Source: Promethearchaeum sp.
Lineage (GTDB): Archaea > Asgardarchaeota > Lokiarchaeia > Sigyniarchaeales > Promethearchaeaceae
DNA: 14,083 nt
Assembly (NCBI GenBank): GCA_030611625.1
Contig: JAUWPK010000036.1
Location: 1 to 14,083, forward strand
Reading direction: 5' to 3'
Of the stretch, positions 1 through 7,828 are shown one piece after another (position 1 is the stretch's first letter; every line of letters begins with the position of its first letter). The notes beneath the pieces are model-generated. The model did no database searches. It saw only the letters and a list, made by a program, of their open reading frames with translations, and was not told the DNA's origin. A program made the translations under genes and the position numbers.

Positions 1-54
1 TGGAGTCCAATTGAAGTAACTCTTGTAGATAAAACTAGCATCAATTTAAGTTAA
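1..54 (+). CDS. C-terminal end of an unidentified upstream gene (partial)
   Basis: Frame 1 is open from the window edge and ends with TAA at 52-54, giving a 17-residue tail (WSPIEVTLVDKTSINLS). It lies 25 bases before the scpB-like start on the same strand, so it could be the preceding gene of an operon. In many genomes scpA precedes scpB, but the tail is too short to identify and it could also be a chance open frame. Confidence 0.35.
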   Translation, partial: WSPIEVTLVDKTSINLS

Positions 55-79
55 GATAATGTATTGAGGGTGAAAGATA

Positions 80-1225
80 ATGTTTGAAGAAGAACAAGGT
101 TTAAACGAAGATAAAAATGAAGATATTCCAGAATTAGAAAGAAATGAAGAGGAAAATAATGATCAGCTTGAATCTGAAGAATTAGATCAAAATAAAGAGG
201 CCCAAGAACTAGATAGAAATGAAGAAGAAGATATTGATCAACAAGAATCTGAAGAATTAGATCAAGATGAAGAGGCCCAAGAACTAGAAAGAAATGAAGA
301 GGAAGATATTGATCAACAAGAATCTGAAGAATTAGATCAAGATGAAGATGGAGATAAAGAAGAAATTCCAACTGATTCTGAAGAGATGGATAAAGAAGTC
401 GAAAAAGACAAAGAAAATATTGAACAAGAGATTTTAGCTGATTTAGAGGAAATGGATAAAGAAATTGAAAGCTTGCCTTCTCAATCTGAATTAATAGATG
501 AAGTAGGAGATGAAGAAGAAATTCCAATTGATTCTGAAGAGATAGATGATAAAATTTCAGGAGAAGGAATATCTCAAGAATCCATTGAAGAGTTCATAGA
601 ACAAGATCAATCAGAAACATCAGAAAATTCGATATCTGAAGATGAATTATCAGCTGAGGAAATAGTATCAGATGAAATTGATGAACTTTCAAGGAGGAAA
701 AATATTATTGAGGGCGCGCTTTTTGTAGCAGGTCGTCCGATCTCCTTAGAGGAACTTATTATTAAAACTGAAATTAAGAAAAAAGATTTGGAAAAAAGTT
801 TAGAAGAATTAATGCTGGATTATTTGATGCGCGCAACATCATTAGAAATTGTTCAGATTCAAGATAAATTCAGCCTTCAAATTAAACCAGAATATACCCC
901 TAATGTTAAGAAATTTGCCACAGGAGGGCTTATACCAGACAGACATTTAAAAACCCTTACAATTATTGCGTTAAAACAACCGATACTAAAATCTAAATTG
1001 GTAAAAATTCGAGGATCGGGGGCTTATGAACATGTTAAGTTTTTATTAGATAGAGGGTTCATTAATGCAATAAAAAAGGGAAGATCTTATGAATTAATGA
1101 CAACTGAGAATTTTTCAGATACTTTTGGACTTTCAAGGGATGTTTCAACATTAAAGAAGCAAATGATCAACCAACTTGGGATTGATCCTTCAAATGACAC
1201 TTCAGATAACGAAGAAGTAGAATAG
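80..1225 (+). CDS. scpB: ScpB-type segregation and condensation protein with long acidic N-terminal extension
   Basis: ScpB is the winged-helix kleisin partner that, with ScpA, regulates the SMC ATPase in chromosome compaction and segregation. The recognisable ScpB part covers about residues 204-370: it opens with RRKNIIEGALFVAGRPIS, the typical first helix and wing, and contains the second winged-helix segment (LKTLTIIALKQPILKSKLVKIRG) followed by the FLLDRGFI region. Residues 1-203 are extremely rich in Glu, Asp and Gln, contain tandem 25-residue repeats and are probably disordered. A usual ScpB has about 190-240 residues, so here over half of the protein is extension. The ATG at 80 follows a GAGGGTGA ribosome site (66-73). 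The domain assignment is firm; the role of the acidic tail is unknown. It converges with the next gene, 45 bases away. Confidence 0.85.
   Translation: MFEEEQGLNEDKNEDIPELERNEEENNDQLESEELDQNKEAQELDRNEEEDIDQQESEELDQDEEAQELERNEEEDIDQQESEELDQDEDGDKEEIPTDSEEMDKEVEKDKENIEQEILADLEEMDKEIESLPSQSELIDEVGDEEEIPIDSEEIDDKISGEGISQESIEEFIEQDQSETSENSISEDELSAEEIVSDEIDELSRRKNIIEGALFVAGRPISLEELIIKTEIKKKDLEKSLEELMLDYLMRATSLEIVQIQDKFSLQIKPEYTPNVKKFATGGLIPDRHLKTLTIIALKQPILKSKLVKIRGSGAYEHVKFLLDRGFINAIKKGRSYELMTTENFSDTFGLSRDVSTLKKQMINQLGIDPSNDTSDNEEVE
170..344 (+). repeat. 75-bp in-frame tandem repeat in the scpB acidic tail
   Basis: Two near-identical 75-base units start at GAATCTGAAGAATTAGATCA (170 and 245), and a third partial copy starts at 320. 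Each encodes 25 residues containing ESEELDQ, AQEL and NEEEDIDQQ. A more degenerate partial copy precedes them at about 131-169. A different duplicated block, GAAGAAATTCCAA-T-GATTCTGAAGAGAT, occurs near 358 and 514. The unit length is a multiple of three, so copy number can change without breaking the frame. Confidence 0.9.
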
Positions 1226-1243
1226 CACTTTTCATTTTTAAAA

Positions 1244-1259
1244 AAAGAAATTTTTCTTT
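1244..1259. terminator. Palindromic hairpin between convergent genes
   Basis: AAAGAAA-TT-TTTCTTT is a perfect 7-bp inverted repeat in the 45-base gap between two convergent stop codons (1225 and 1271). It is flanked by A-rich and T-rich runs on both sides, so it could end transcription on either strand. It is AT-only and weak as a stem; the T-tracts are probably the more important part in an archaeon. Confidence 0.45.
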
Positions 1260-1270
1260 ATTATTTTTAA

Positions 1271-2386
1271 TTAAATTGGTAAATTTTTCCAATATTTTGG
1301 GAGATAAACAGATTTTCCTGTTTCAAAACTCTCAACAATACCCCGAGAAACTGCGAACGATTTAAATGCGTCATTATAATTTGTTTTTGGTTGAATTTTA
1401 CCCTTAGAATCAATTCCTATAGACAATTCTTCTAATAGGAACATTTCTGAAGAATAATTTTTTTTATTATATTCAACATCAGATGTTATTGGAACTGGCT
1501 CATCATGATATTGAAAGCCTTCAGGGTCCTCAAAAATTGAGATTTTTATTTCTTTATCTTTTTTATTTTCAATTAGATTTAATTCTCCTCCTTCAAAATT
1601 TAGCGCAACAGAATGCTGTAGTTTCCCCTTTTTTTGCCAATCTCCCCGGTATGTTGCATAAATCCAATTATCAGGATTCTCATAATTTTCAGGGGTTGAT
1701 AGAGCTAAAACTGCAAATGTTGTAGAAGAACCTTTGAAATACGAGAATGAAGGCTTAAAATTTGCAGCGCCTTGAACTTGAACTATATCCATGTCAGTTA
1801 AGTAGCGCATTAAATCAAAATGATGGGGCGCCATATCCTCTAAAAATAAATCTTTAAGCCACCTTCGCCAACCTTGCCTGGTTTTGCCCCAATTATATAA
1901 GTAAGAAAAATTTAAAGATGCAATTTCCCCTAAATCTTTTTTATGCTCAAGGTAGTATTTCTTTAAGCTCCAGTTTTGAGGGAAATATCTTGTTTGAGTT
2001 CCTGCAGCGGTGCATAAATGTGGATTGTTATTCGCAGCTTTAACCATTTGTCTGCCTTGATCAATGCTGGAAGCGAGGTTTTTTTCACTCAAAACATTTA
2101 AACCTACTTCAAGAGATTCCATCGCGAGAACGTGATGTGTGTATGTAGGAGTAACGAGTATTGATAAATCATACTGTCCTTTTCCAAACTGTATAGCTTC
2201 CTCAATACTTGTAAATGCCTCCTTTCTATCGATTCCCCAGCTATTAGGTGCGTGTTCGAGTTTATCTGTGTCAGTATCAACAATTGCTGCTAGTTCCCAA
2301 TCAGGATGTCCATCCAAAGCCTTCTTCCAAACATGCGCATGTCCCCCTATTCCTACGATTATCGCACGTTTCACTCTAGTGTTCAT
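1271..2386 (-). CDS. Gfo/Idh/MocA-family NAD(P)-dependent oxidoreductase
   Basis: This is a sugar- or inositol-dehydrogenase-type oxidoreductase. The N-terminal Rossmann fold begins RAIIVGIGGHAHVW, with the glycine-rich loop at residues 12-15. An acidic residue (Asp37 in AAIVDTD) closes the second strand, which usually favours NAD over NADP. The family's EKP motif appears as Glu101-Lys102-Asn103: the catalytic lysine is kept and the proline is replaced. The segment DMAPHHFDLMRYL, near residue 185, matches the conserved D...H..D region of the substrate-binding domain. The 371-residue length is normal. The ATG at 2386 has no clear ribosome site, so the message may be leaderless. The substrate cannot be read from the sequence, and the neighbours do not form an obvious sugar pathway. 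Confidence 0.8.
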   Translation of the reverse strand: MNTRVKRAIIVGIGGHAHVWKKALDGHPDWELAAIVDTDTDKLEHAPNSWGIDRKEAFTSIEEAIQFGKGQYDLSILVTPTYTHHVLAMESLEVGLNVLSEKNLASSIDQGRQMVKAANNNPHLCTAAGTQTRYFPQNWSLKKYYLEHKKDLGEIASLNFSYLYNWGKTRQGWRRWLKDLFLEDMAPHHFDLMRYLTDMDIVQVQGAANFKPSFSYFKGSSTTFAVLALSTPENYENPDNWIYATYRGDWQKKGKLQHSVALNFEGGELNLIENKKDKEIKISIFEDPEGFQYHDEPVPITSDVEYNKKNYSSEMFLLEELSIGIDSKGKIQPKTNYNDAFKSFAVSRGIVESFETGKSVYLPKYWKNLPI

Positions 2387-2421
2387 ATGTTCAAAATGAA
2401 TTCAATCCTTAAAAAGAAAAA

Positions 2422-2455
2422 GATTTATGAAAAAAAGATTTATGATGATTTATGA
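2422..2455 (+). repeat. Three GATTTATGA copies at the radical SAM start
   Basis: GATTTATGA occurs at 2422-2430, 2437-2445 and 2447-2455, with steps of 15 and 10 bases. The third copy contains the ATG start codon of the radical SAM gene at 2452. They fill half of the 65-base divergent spacer between that gene and the oxidoreductase. They could be a binding site for a regulator or simply low-complexity AT sequence. Confidence 0.4.
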
Positions 2456-4266
2456 AGGTATTAATAATCGATGGATATATTGATCAACCAAGTTGTTTAG
2501 GAGTCCCCCCATTTTTAGCTCCTTTACCTCGTTATATATATGGATCCATTAAAAAAAACAAACCTTCATGGGCAATTGATTATAGAACTATAGATCAGAT
2601 TCGTAAAGAGTTAAAAAAAAATTACCAAAATGAAACCCCGATTGGGTTTAATGCGTTAAGAAATAAAAATATTGTAATATTAATAACTGGTGTTTCAGTA
2701 CCGGGAAAATACCTTGGTGGGACTCCTTTACGTTTTTCGGATTTAAAACATATCTCAAATTTCTTTTCAGAAAGTTTTAAGATTATTTGTGGACCTTCTA
2801 CGGTTTTTGGAATTGGAGAAGAAGGTGGAAAACCCAGCATACCAATTGAAAGAATAGATGAAAAAATTTGGAATTTAATAATAAAGGGAGATCCTGAAAT
2901 AGTACTCTCTATTCTTCTTCAAAAAAATGAGGATATTTTTTATAATTACCAAAAAATTTGCCAAAATCCAGATTTTAAAGATATTTTACACCTAAAACGT
3001 AAAAATATGGAAGAAATTTTGGAATTTTCTGTTATTGGGGCAGAATTGATAAGTCTACATCCTAATTTTTCAGAAAATGATGGTGGAAATTTGACTTGTG
3101 AAATTGAAACATTTAGAGGATGCCCAAGATATCTAAATGGAGGATGTTTATTTTGTGTTGAACCAAAGAAAGGCCCTACAATTCATCGAAAAATTAACTC
3201 GATAGTAAAAGAAATCATATCACTTTATAAATTCGGAGTTAGACATTTTAGAATTGGAAATCAGACTGATTTTTATGCAATCCATCATGGAATTTATGAG
3301 AATAAACGTTATCCAAAACCTAATCCAGAAATAATTGAAGAATTATTATCTAAAATTCGAAATTCATGTCCAGAAATACGGACACTCCATATTGACAATG
3401 TAAATGCATTGAATTTTGCACTATATCCTAAAGAAGCTGAGAAAATAACAAGGAGTATTATTAAATATTGCACTGATGGAAATATTGCTGCAATTGGAAT
3501 AGAATCTGTGGATCCAAAAGTGATATCTATGAATAATTTAAAAGCTTCAGCTGATGAGATAATGGAGGCAATTTCAATAATTAATAGATATGGAAAAACA
3601 ATTGGGAAAAATGGAAATCCTGCATTTTTACCTGGATTAAATTTCATTATGGGATTACAGGGAGAAACTGAAGCATCCTTAAACCTAAATTATCAATTTC
3701 TTAAAAAAATATTACGAGAAAACTATTGGATCCGAAGAATTAACTTAAGAAAATTTCTTATACCGTCAGGATTTAATCCCAAGTTCTATAAAAAGATTAA
3801 GAATCACTTGAACAAATTCTCTTCTAAGTATTATAAATGGAAAAATACAATAAGAAACGATATTGACCACCCAATGCTAAAAAAAATCTATCCAATTGGA
3901 GGTGAATTGAAAAATGTATATGCTGAAAAAAATGATGGTAATGGTACTTTATTACGGCAACCAGGAACATATCCGATAACATGTTTTGTGCCAAGAAAAT
4001 TGGATTTGATGCAGTATTATAATCTTATAGTTGTTGGTCATGGATTTAGATCTCTTAATTGTTTAAAAGCACCCATTAAATTTATAAATTTAACTCAACG
4101 CGAATTAGAAATGATTGATGGAATTGGAAAAAAAAGAGCAAAAGCTATTCTTTTTAAAAGACCATTAAATAAAAAAGAATGGTTGGAAATTCTTCCCCTT
4201 GAAATTTGGGAAGAAATGACCAAAATACAACCATCTTTACTAAGTCTTATTGAAAAAAAAGGATAA
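2452..4266 (+). CDS. Radical SAM enzyme with C-terminal helix-hairpin-helix (COG1031-like)
   Basis: The cluster motif is CEIETFRGCPRYLNGGCLFC, with Cys224, Cys232 and Cys235 giving a CX7CX2C spacing instead of the usual CX3CX2C. This variant, with the RGCPR and GGC elements, fits the uncharacterised archaeal group COG1031. The N-terminal 200 residues (KVLIIDGYID, then IVILITGVSVPG and IICGPST) look like a Rossmann-type domain related to B12-binding domains. The C-terminus carries a helix-hairpin-helix at about residues 548-575 (MIDGIGKKRAKAI), a nonspecific nucleic-acid-binding element. The start is well constrained: an in-frame TGA sits at 2446-2448, directly before the ATG. A nucleic-acid substrate is plausible but unproven. 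The stop codon lies 7 bases from that of the convergent formiminotransferase gene. Confidence 0.85.
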   Translation: MKVLIIDGYIDQPSCLGVPPFLAPLPRYIYGSIKKNKPSWAIDYRTIDQIRKELKKNYQNETPIGFNALRNKNIVILITGVSVPGKYLGGTPLRFSDLKHISNFFSESFKIICGPSTVFGIGEEGGKPSIPIERIDEKIWNLIIKGDPEIVLSILLQKNEDIFYNYQKICQNPDFKDILHLKRKNMEEILEFSVIGAELISLHPNFSENDGGNLTCEIETFRGCPRYLNGGCLFCVEPKKGPTIHRKINSIVKEIISLYKFGVRHFRIGNQTDFYAIHHGIYENKRYPKPNPEIIEELLSKIRNSCPEIRTLHIDNVNALNFALYPKEAEKITRSIIKYCTDGNIAAIGIESVDPKVISMNNLKASADEIMEAISIINRYGKTIGKNGNPAFLPGLNFIMGLQGETEASLNLNYQFLKKILRENYWIRRINLRKFLIPSGFNPKFYKKIKNHLNKFSSKYYKWKNTIRNDIDHPMLKKIYPIGGELKNVYAEKNDGNGTLLRQPGTYPITCFVPRKLDLMQYYNLIVVGHGFRSLNCLKAPIKFINLTQRELEMIDGIGKKRAKAILFKRPLNKKEWLEILPLEIWEEMTKIQPSLLSLIEKKG

Positions 4267-4273
4267 ATTTCAA

Positions 4274-5800
4274 TTAAAATTTCGATTTAGCATTTTCAAT
4301 GAGTTTTGATACTTTTTCATCTAATCCTTTCATAATTGTGGTAAGTTCTTTCTTCATCTTAGAATTAAATTGCTGATCTTTTATAGAAGGAAGGTTGATT
4401 TCTACATTATAGGCCGCACCTTTTAATCCAGTCAATGAATTTAGAGCAGCGACAGCAATATCAGACATTGCATTTTTATTTCCTTGAGTTCCAATTTCCA
4501 AGATAATATCTAATACAGACTTACACGTTCTAACTGTTTCCATTGGGATTAACGCTGCGTTTTTGTATTCTTCTTGGATTTTTGTAGAACGTTTTATCTT
4601 TGCATCCTCTGTATCTTTAGGAAGTTTAAAAGCTAAAATAACACCATTGAATGCATTTGCATCTTTTTCAATCAAGTTTGTTAAATTCTTATAATGTGCA
4701 TCTAATTGGCTTATTTTTTCACTAAAGAATGGCTCTAACGCTTCGTATCCTTTCTTACCAAGAGTTAATCGTGAAACCATCGCAGCTAATGCAGCACCAA
4801 TTGCCCCAGATACACATGATGCAGACCCTCCTCCTGGTGCAGGACTATCTGAAGCTAATTCGGCTAAAAAGTCATTTACACTTAGATATTCTAATGTTTT
4901 AGCAGATTCTATGCTTTCCATCTTCTTTTCAATTATTTGAGATCTGTCCCATTTATCATTTAATTGTAAATAATGTTCTGATGCTTCTAGAAGAGCATCT
5001 ACAGGAATCATTCCATAAACTTCAGTTTCGATAATGGATACACCATAACGAGCAGCTTCATTTCTAACTGTTTCAACAACCATATGCATGGGAGTACCCT
5101 TATAGTTCGTAAGATTCATTGATACTTGAACATAAGGTTTAGTTTCAAATCCCATAGATTTTACATAATGAAACCCTCCATTTTTATGTCGAATATTTCG
5201 GCCAATTGTTTTAGCAATTTCTACATTTGTTGTGTTGAGATAAATATTATATGCTATTAAAAACTCACGAGCGCCAATGACGGTAGCACCAGATTTTGGA
5301 AGTTCAGAAGGCCCAAAATCGGGTTTTCGATCTGGATCGGTTTTTATTGCTTTTTTTAATCCTTCATATTGTCCTTTTCGAATATTTGCCAAGTTTACTC
5401 GATCTGGGCTTGTAGCTGAAGCTTCATATAGATAAGTAGGAATTTTTAGTTCTTTTGAAACCTTCTCTGCTAGTTTACGCGCTAAATTGGAGCATTCTTC
5501 AAGAGTTATTCCGCTTATTGGCACAAATGGAACTACATCAGTAGCTCCAATGCGAGGATGTTCACCTGAATGTTTATCCATGTCAATTAATTTGGCAGCA
5601 GTTTTAATTCCTGCAAAACCAGCATTAAAACAATCTTCGGGTTCCCCAACCAACGTTACGACCAACCGATTATGGTCAGGGTCTGCTCTTGAATCTAAAA
5701 TCCTAGCATTGCTAGCTTCCTTCATTGCAGCTAGAATTTTGTCGATTACGTCTTGTCTACGACCTTCTGAAAAATTTGGAACTAATTCAACTAGTGGCAT
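4274..5800 (-). CDS. ftcD: Bifunctional glutamate formiminotransferase / formimino-THF cyclodeaminase
   Basis: This enzyme transfers the formimino group of formiminoglutamate to tetrahydrofolate and then deaminates it to methenyl-tetrahydrofolate, joining histidine breakdown to the one-carbon pool. Residues 1 to about 300 are the transferase: LVELVPNFSEGRR at the N-terminus and KHSGEHPRIGATDVVPF, where His81 aligns with the family's catalytic histidine. Residues about 305-508 are the cyclodeaminase, with the hallmark SPAPGGGSASC at 319-329. Both domains look intact and the 508-residue length is close to that of animal FTCD. The ATG at 5800 is preceded by GGTGA. The small GTPase gene lies 31 bases upstream on the same strand, so cotranscription is possible, although their functions are not obviously linked. 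No other histidine-degradation gene is in the window. Confidence 0.92.
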   Translation of the reverse strand: MPLVELVPNFSEGRRQDVIDKILAAMKEASNARILDSRADPDHNRLVVTLVGEPEDCFNAGFAGIKTAAKLIDMDKHSGEHPRIGATDVVPFVPISGITLEECSNLARKLAEKVSKELKIPTYLYEASATSPDRVNLANIRKGQYEGLKKAIKTDPDRKPDFGPSELPKSGATVIGAREFLIAYNIYLNTTNVEIAKTIGRNIRHKNGGFHYVKSMGFETKPYVQVSMNLTNYKGTPMHMVVETVRNEAARYGVSIIETEVYGMIPVDALLEASEHYLQLNDKWDRSQIIEKKMESIESAKTLEYLSVNDFLAELASDSPAPGGGSASCVSGAIGAALAAMVSRLTLGKKGYEALEPFFSEKISQLDAHYKNLTNLIEKDANAFNGVILAFKLPKDTEDAKIKRSTKIQEEYKNAALIPMETVRTCKSVLDIILEIGTQGNKNAMSDIAVAALNSLTGLKGAAYNVEINLPSIKDQQFNSKMKKELTTIMKGLDEKVSKLIENAKSKF

Positions 5801-5831
5801 TTCTTCACCAATTAAAAAGAAGAAACATTTT

Positions 5832-6398
5832 TTAAAACTTTTTAGAAATATAAGAATCTATAGATAAAATTAAATAATCTGCTAAAGTATAAAAAATTGA
5901 GTCTATCCCCTCCAGAGTTTTTGAGGATGTAAAAATATGCCCAATAATATTACAATTTTCAGGAATACTGGAAGTAAATTCAAACCACTTATATTCAAAC
6001 TTCTTGATATCTTCATATTGAACAAGGTCTTTCTTCGAGCCACAAATTAAAATTGGAATTAATGGATTTTCATCCATTAAAAGCGAGATCCATTTAGGTA
6101 TAGAATTGAATGTATTGATTCGGGTCATATCATATAAAATTATACTAGCTTTAGCACCTTTAATATATGTATCGTGCAGGAATTGAAATCTTTTCTGTCC
6201 ACCTAAATCATAGACTAAAAATTGAAATGTTTTCTTATTATGATTGACTTCTAAGATAACAAAATCAACCCCAATAGTCATTTTTGAAGCCATATTAAAA
6301 GAACCAGTTTTTTTTGTCGAAATTAAAGTAGATTTTCCTGTTCCAGCTTGTCCTGCAATTACTATTTTAATAGGGTATTTTTCGTTATATAAAGCCAC
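5832..6398 (-). CDS. Ras/Rab-like small GTPase
   Basis: This 188-residue protein has the full set of G motifs: P-loop GQAGTGKST (16-24), switch I threonine in MTIGVDF (Thr41), DLGGQ (64-68, keeping the catalytic Gln), GSKKD (120-124, a Ser-for-Asn variant of NKxD) and SSKT (158-161, the SAK equivalent). Ala18 occupies the position of Ras Gly12. There is no C-terminal cysteine, so lipid anchoring of the usual Ras/Rab kind is unlikely. The start is GTG at 6398: an in-frame stop lies two codons upstream and no ATG is available before the P-loop. Expanded families of such GTPases are typical of Asgard archaea. It is divergent from, and 29 bases away from, a roadblock/longin-like gene, a likely functional partner. 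The cellular process is unknown. Confidence 0.88.
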   Translation of the reverse strand: MALYNEKYPIKIVIAGQAGTGKSTLISTKKTGSFNMASKMTIGVDFVILEVNHNKKTFQFLVYDLGGQKRFQFLHDTYIKGAKASIILYDMTRINTFNSIPKWISLLMDENPLIPILICGSKKDLVQYEDIKKFEYKWFEFTSSIPENCNIIGHIFTSSKTLEGIDSIFYTLADYLILSIDSYISKKF

Positions 6399-6427
6399 AC
6401 ACTATTTTTTTAAATGAATGTTATAAA
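6399..6427. promoter_or_regulatory. Short divergent spacer with AT-rich promoter sequence
   Basis: Only 29 bases separate the GTG start of the GTPase gene from the TTG start of the roadblock/longin-like gene. The spacer is AT-rich (TATTTTTTTAAATG, then TTATAAA at 6421-6427). TATA elements for each gene would have to lie within the spacer or inside the opposite gene, so the two promoters must overlap. No ribosome site is visible for either gene. Confidence 0.35.
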
Positions 6428-7450
6428 TTGCGAAAAAAATTGGAACTCAAAAGGATAGCAAAATTATTAGGGTTGAATGAAAGTTTTATCATCATGGATC
6501 TTGATTTGAATAAAAAATCAGTTACCTCATGGAAAATAAAAAATGAAGATTTTGAAGCACTATCTATTTCCATAATTGAAGAAAATAAGAAATTGAAAGA
6601 AATTTTATTTACTCAAAATGAATTTTCATTAAATTATTCTCAATTTTCCTTATATTATAACTATTTAGCTCAAGTAAAAAATAATATCGATTTAAAATAT
6701 GTTATTCCAGATTACAAGCAAATTAAATTTCATCAAAAATCTAAAAAACGTAAAATTGCACCTCTTTCGCTTAAGGGAACCTTAAAAATTCCTGAAGTTT
6801 ACTTTATCACAAATAATGGCTTATGTTTATTTCACTTTTTAGCTTATCATGGAAAAATGGAAAGATCTCCAATTAATCAAAATTTAGTTTCTGGGTTACT
6901 TAGTGCAATAAATTCTTTTGCTGAAAATATAGGATGGTTATCAGGAGTAAAGTTAATAAAATCAGGTGAAATAGAAGTAAGATTCAGTAAAAAGGAGCAT
7001 ATATTTGTTGCTTTGATGACAAACGTTAATTCACGATTAAGTCATCTTGTAGAACCAATATTATTTGATTTTGCAGAAGAAATAGGAGAATTTTTTGAAA
7101 ATAATTATTCAAAACAGATTTATGCATGCTATGAAAAAGGTATAGTGAATACTGATGATTTTTCTGAATTTCAAGAGAGTATAAATAAGTTTTTTATCCA
7201 ATATAGAAAACAAACATTTGAACTATATCAAAAACTAATTTTGACTGAAGCAATTTACTTAGGTGTTCCTCATGATTCTTGTGTTGATTTAATACATCAA
7301 GTATCAGAGGGAAAAAGTGTTATAAACGAACTCGCTAAATTAATGAAGGATTATCCCGTGATCACAAATGCAATTCAAAAAGTGAATTTTGACCAAAAAC
7401 CAGTTTGGGATATTTTTGGAGTCCCAATTTATGAATTCGCGAAAGAATAA
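6428..7450 (+). CDS. Roadblock/longin-like domain protein, probable GTPase partner
   Basis: Residues about 122-231 resemble the roadblock/longin-type sensor domain common in archaea. The pattern is: strand VYFITNNGLCLFHFLAY, helix LVSGLLSAINSFAENIG, strand with KSGEIEVRF, strand HIFVALMTNVNSR, then the final helix ILFDFAEEIGEFFENNY. Such domains bind or regulate small GTPases, as MglB does for MglA. The N-terminal 110 residues start with a possible helix-turn-helix-like segment (LKRIAKLLGLNE), and the C-terminal 110 residues are helical; I do not recognise either. The start is uncertain: TTG at 6428 is the first in-frame candidate, while the first ATG (6494) would remove 22 residues, including that helix. 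Position back-to-back with a small GTPase supports a joint role. Confidence 0.6.
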   Translation: MRKKLELKRIAKLLGLNESFIIMDLDLNKKSVTSWKIKNEDFEALSISIIEENKKLKEILFTQNEFSLNYSQFSLYYNYLAQVKNNIDLKYVIPDYKQIKFHQKSKKRKIAPLSLKGTLKIPEVYFITNNGLCLFHFLAYHGKMERSPINQNLVSGLLSAINSFAENIGWLSGVKLIKSGEIEVRFSKKEHIFVALMTNVNSRLSHLVEPILFDFAEEIGEFFENNYSKQIYACYEKGIVNTDDFSEFQESINKFFIQYRKQTFELYQKLILTEAIYLGVPHDSCVDLIHQVSEGKSVINELAKLMKDYPVITNAIQKVNFDQKPVWDIFGVPIYEFAKE

Positions 7451-7481
7451 ACTTAAAACAATATTTTTCATTTCTTTTTTC

Positions 7482-7808
7482 ATGGATATATTTTTAGAAA
7501 ACCTCGATTGGACAATTGAAAATAAAGATTACCTGAAAAATCAGCAAGTTTCAATCTATTATTTCAGTTTAACAACATGTCCATATTGTAAACGCGGGAT
7601 AAAATGGTTATTAGAAAAAAATGTAGCCTTTAGATGGCTTTATCTTGATAAAATATTATTAGAAATGAAAAAATCTATTAAAAATTGGATCCAAGAAAAA
7701 TATAATTTACCAACAAGAATGGGTACACCATTTGTAATATTTAGAAAAAATCAGAACGATTTTATCTCTAATGGATATGATCCATCTTATTGGGCTTCAA
7801 AAATTTAG
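7482..7808 (+). CDS. Glutaredoxin-like thioredoxin-fold protein (CPYC)
   Basis: This 108-residue protein has the classical glutaredoxin active site CPYC (Cys33-Pro34-Tyr35-Cys36) after a first strand VSIYYFS. The cis-proline is in TPFVIF (Thr82-Pro83), and a glycine-containing C-terminal helix region follows (NGYDPSYW). It would act as a cytosolic dithiol reductant or disulfide reductase. The frame is open further upstream to 7389, but that part overlaps the previous gene and encodes no domain. ATG at 7482 begins 31 bases after the previous stop, with an AT-rich TATA-like stretch (CTTAAAACA, 7452-7460) about 25 bases upstream, consistent with a leaderless message. The insert between the active-site helix and TPF is somewhat long for a glutaredoxin. 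The electron donor is unknown. Confidence 0.75.
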   Translation: MDIFLENLDWTIENKDYLKNQQVSIYYFSLTTCPYCKRGIKWLLEKNVAFRWLYLDKILLEMKKSIKNWIQEKYNLPTRMGTPFVIFRKNQNDFISNGYDPSYWASKI

Positions 7809-7828
7809 TTGTTTCTTCTTTCGCATAA

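Noticed and set aside
51..527. Leucine-rich 158-residue open frame on the minus strand
   Set aside because: It is the antisense of the acidic repeats: GAA/GAT-rich coding DNA lacks stops in the opposite frame. The ScpB frame with ribosome site is clearly the real one.
691..697. AAGGAGG ribosome-site-like sequence inside scpB, just before the conserved domain
   Set aside because: It encodes part of SRRK in frame and has no suitable start codon at the correct distance, so an internal start for a short ScpB is not supported.
7389..7481. Longer N-terminus of the glutaredoxin-like protein
   Set aside because: It overlaps the end of the previous gene and gives no recognisable domain; the first ATG after that gene, at 7482, fits the fold.
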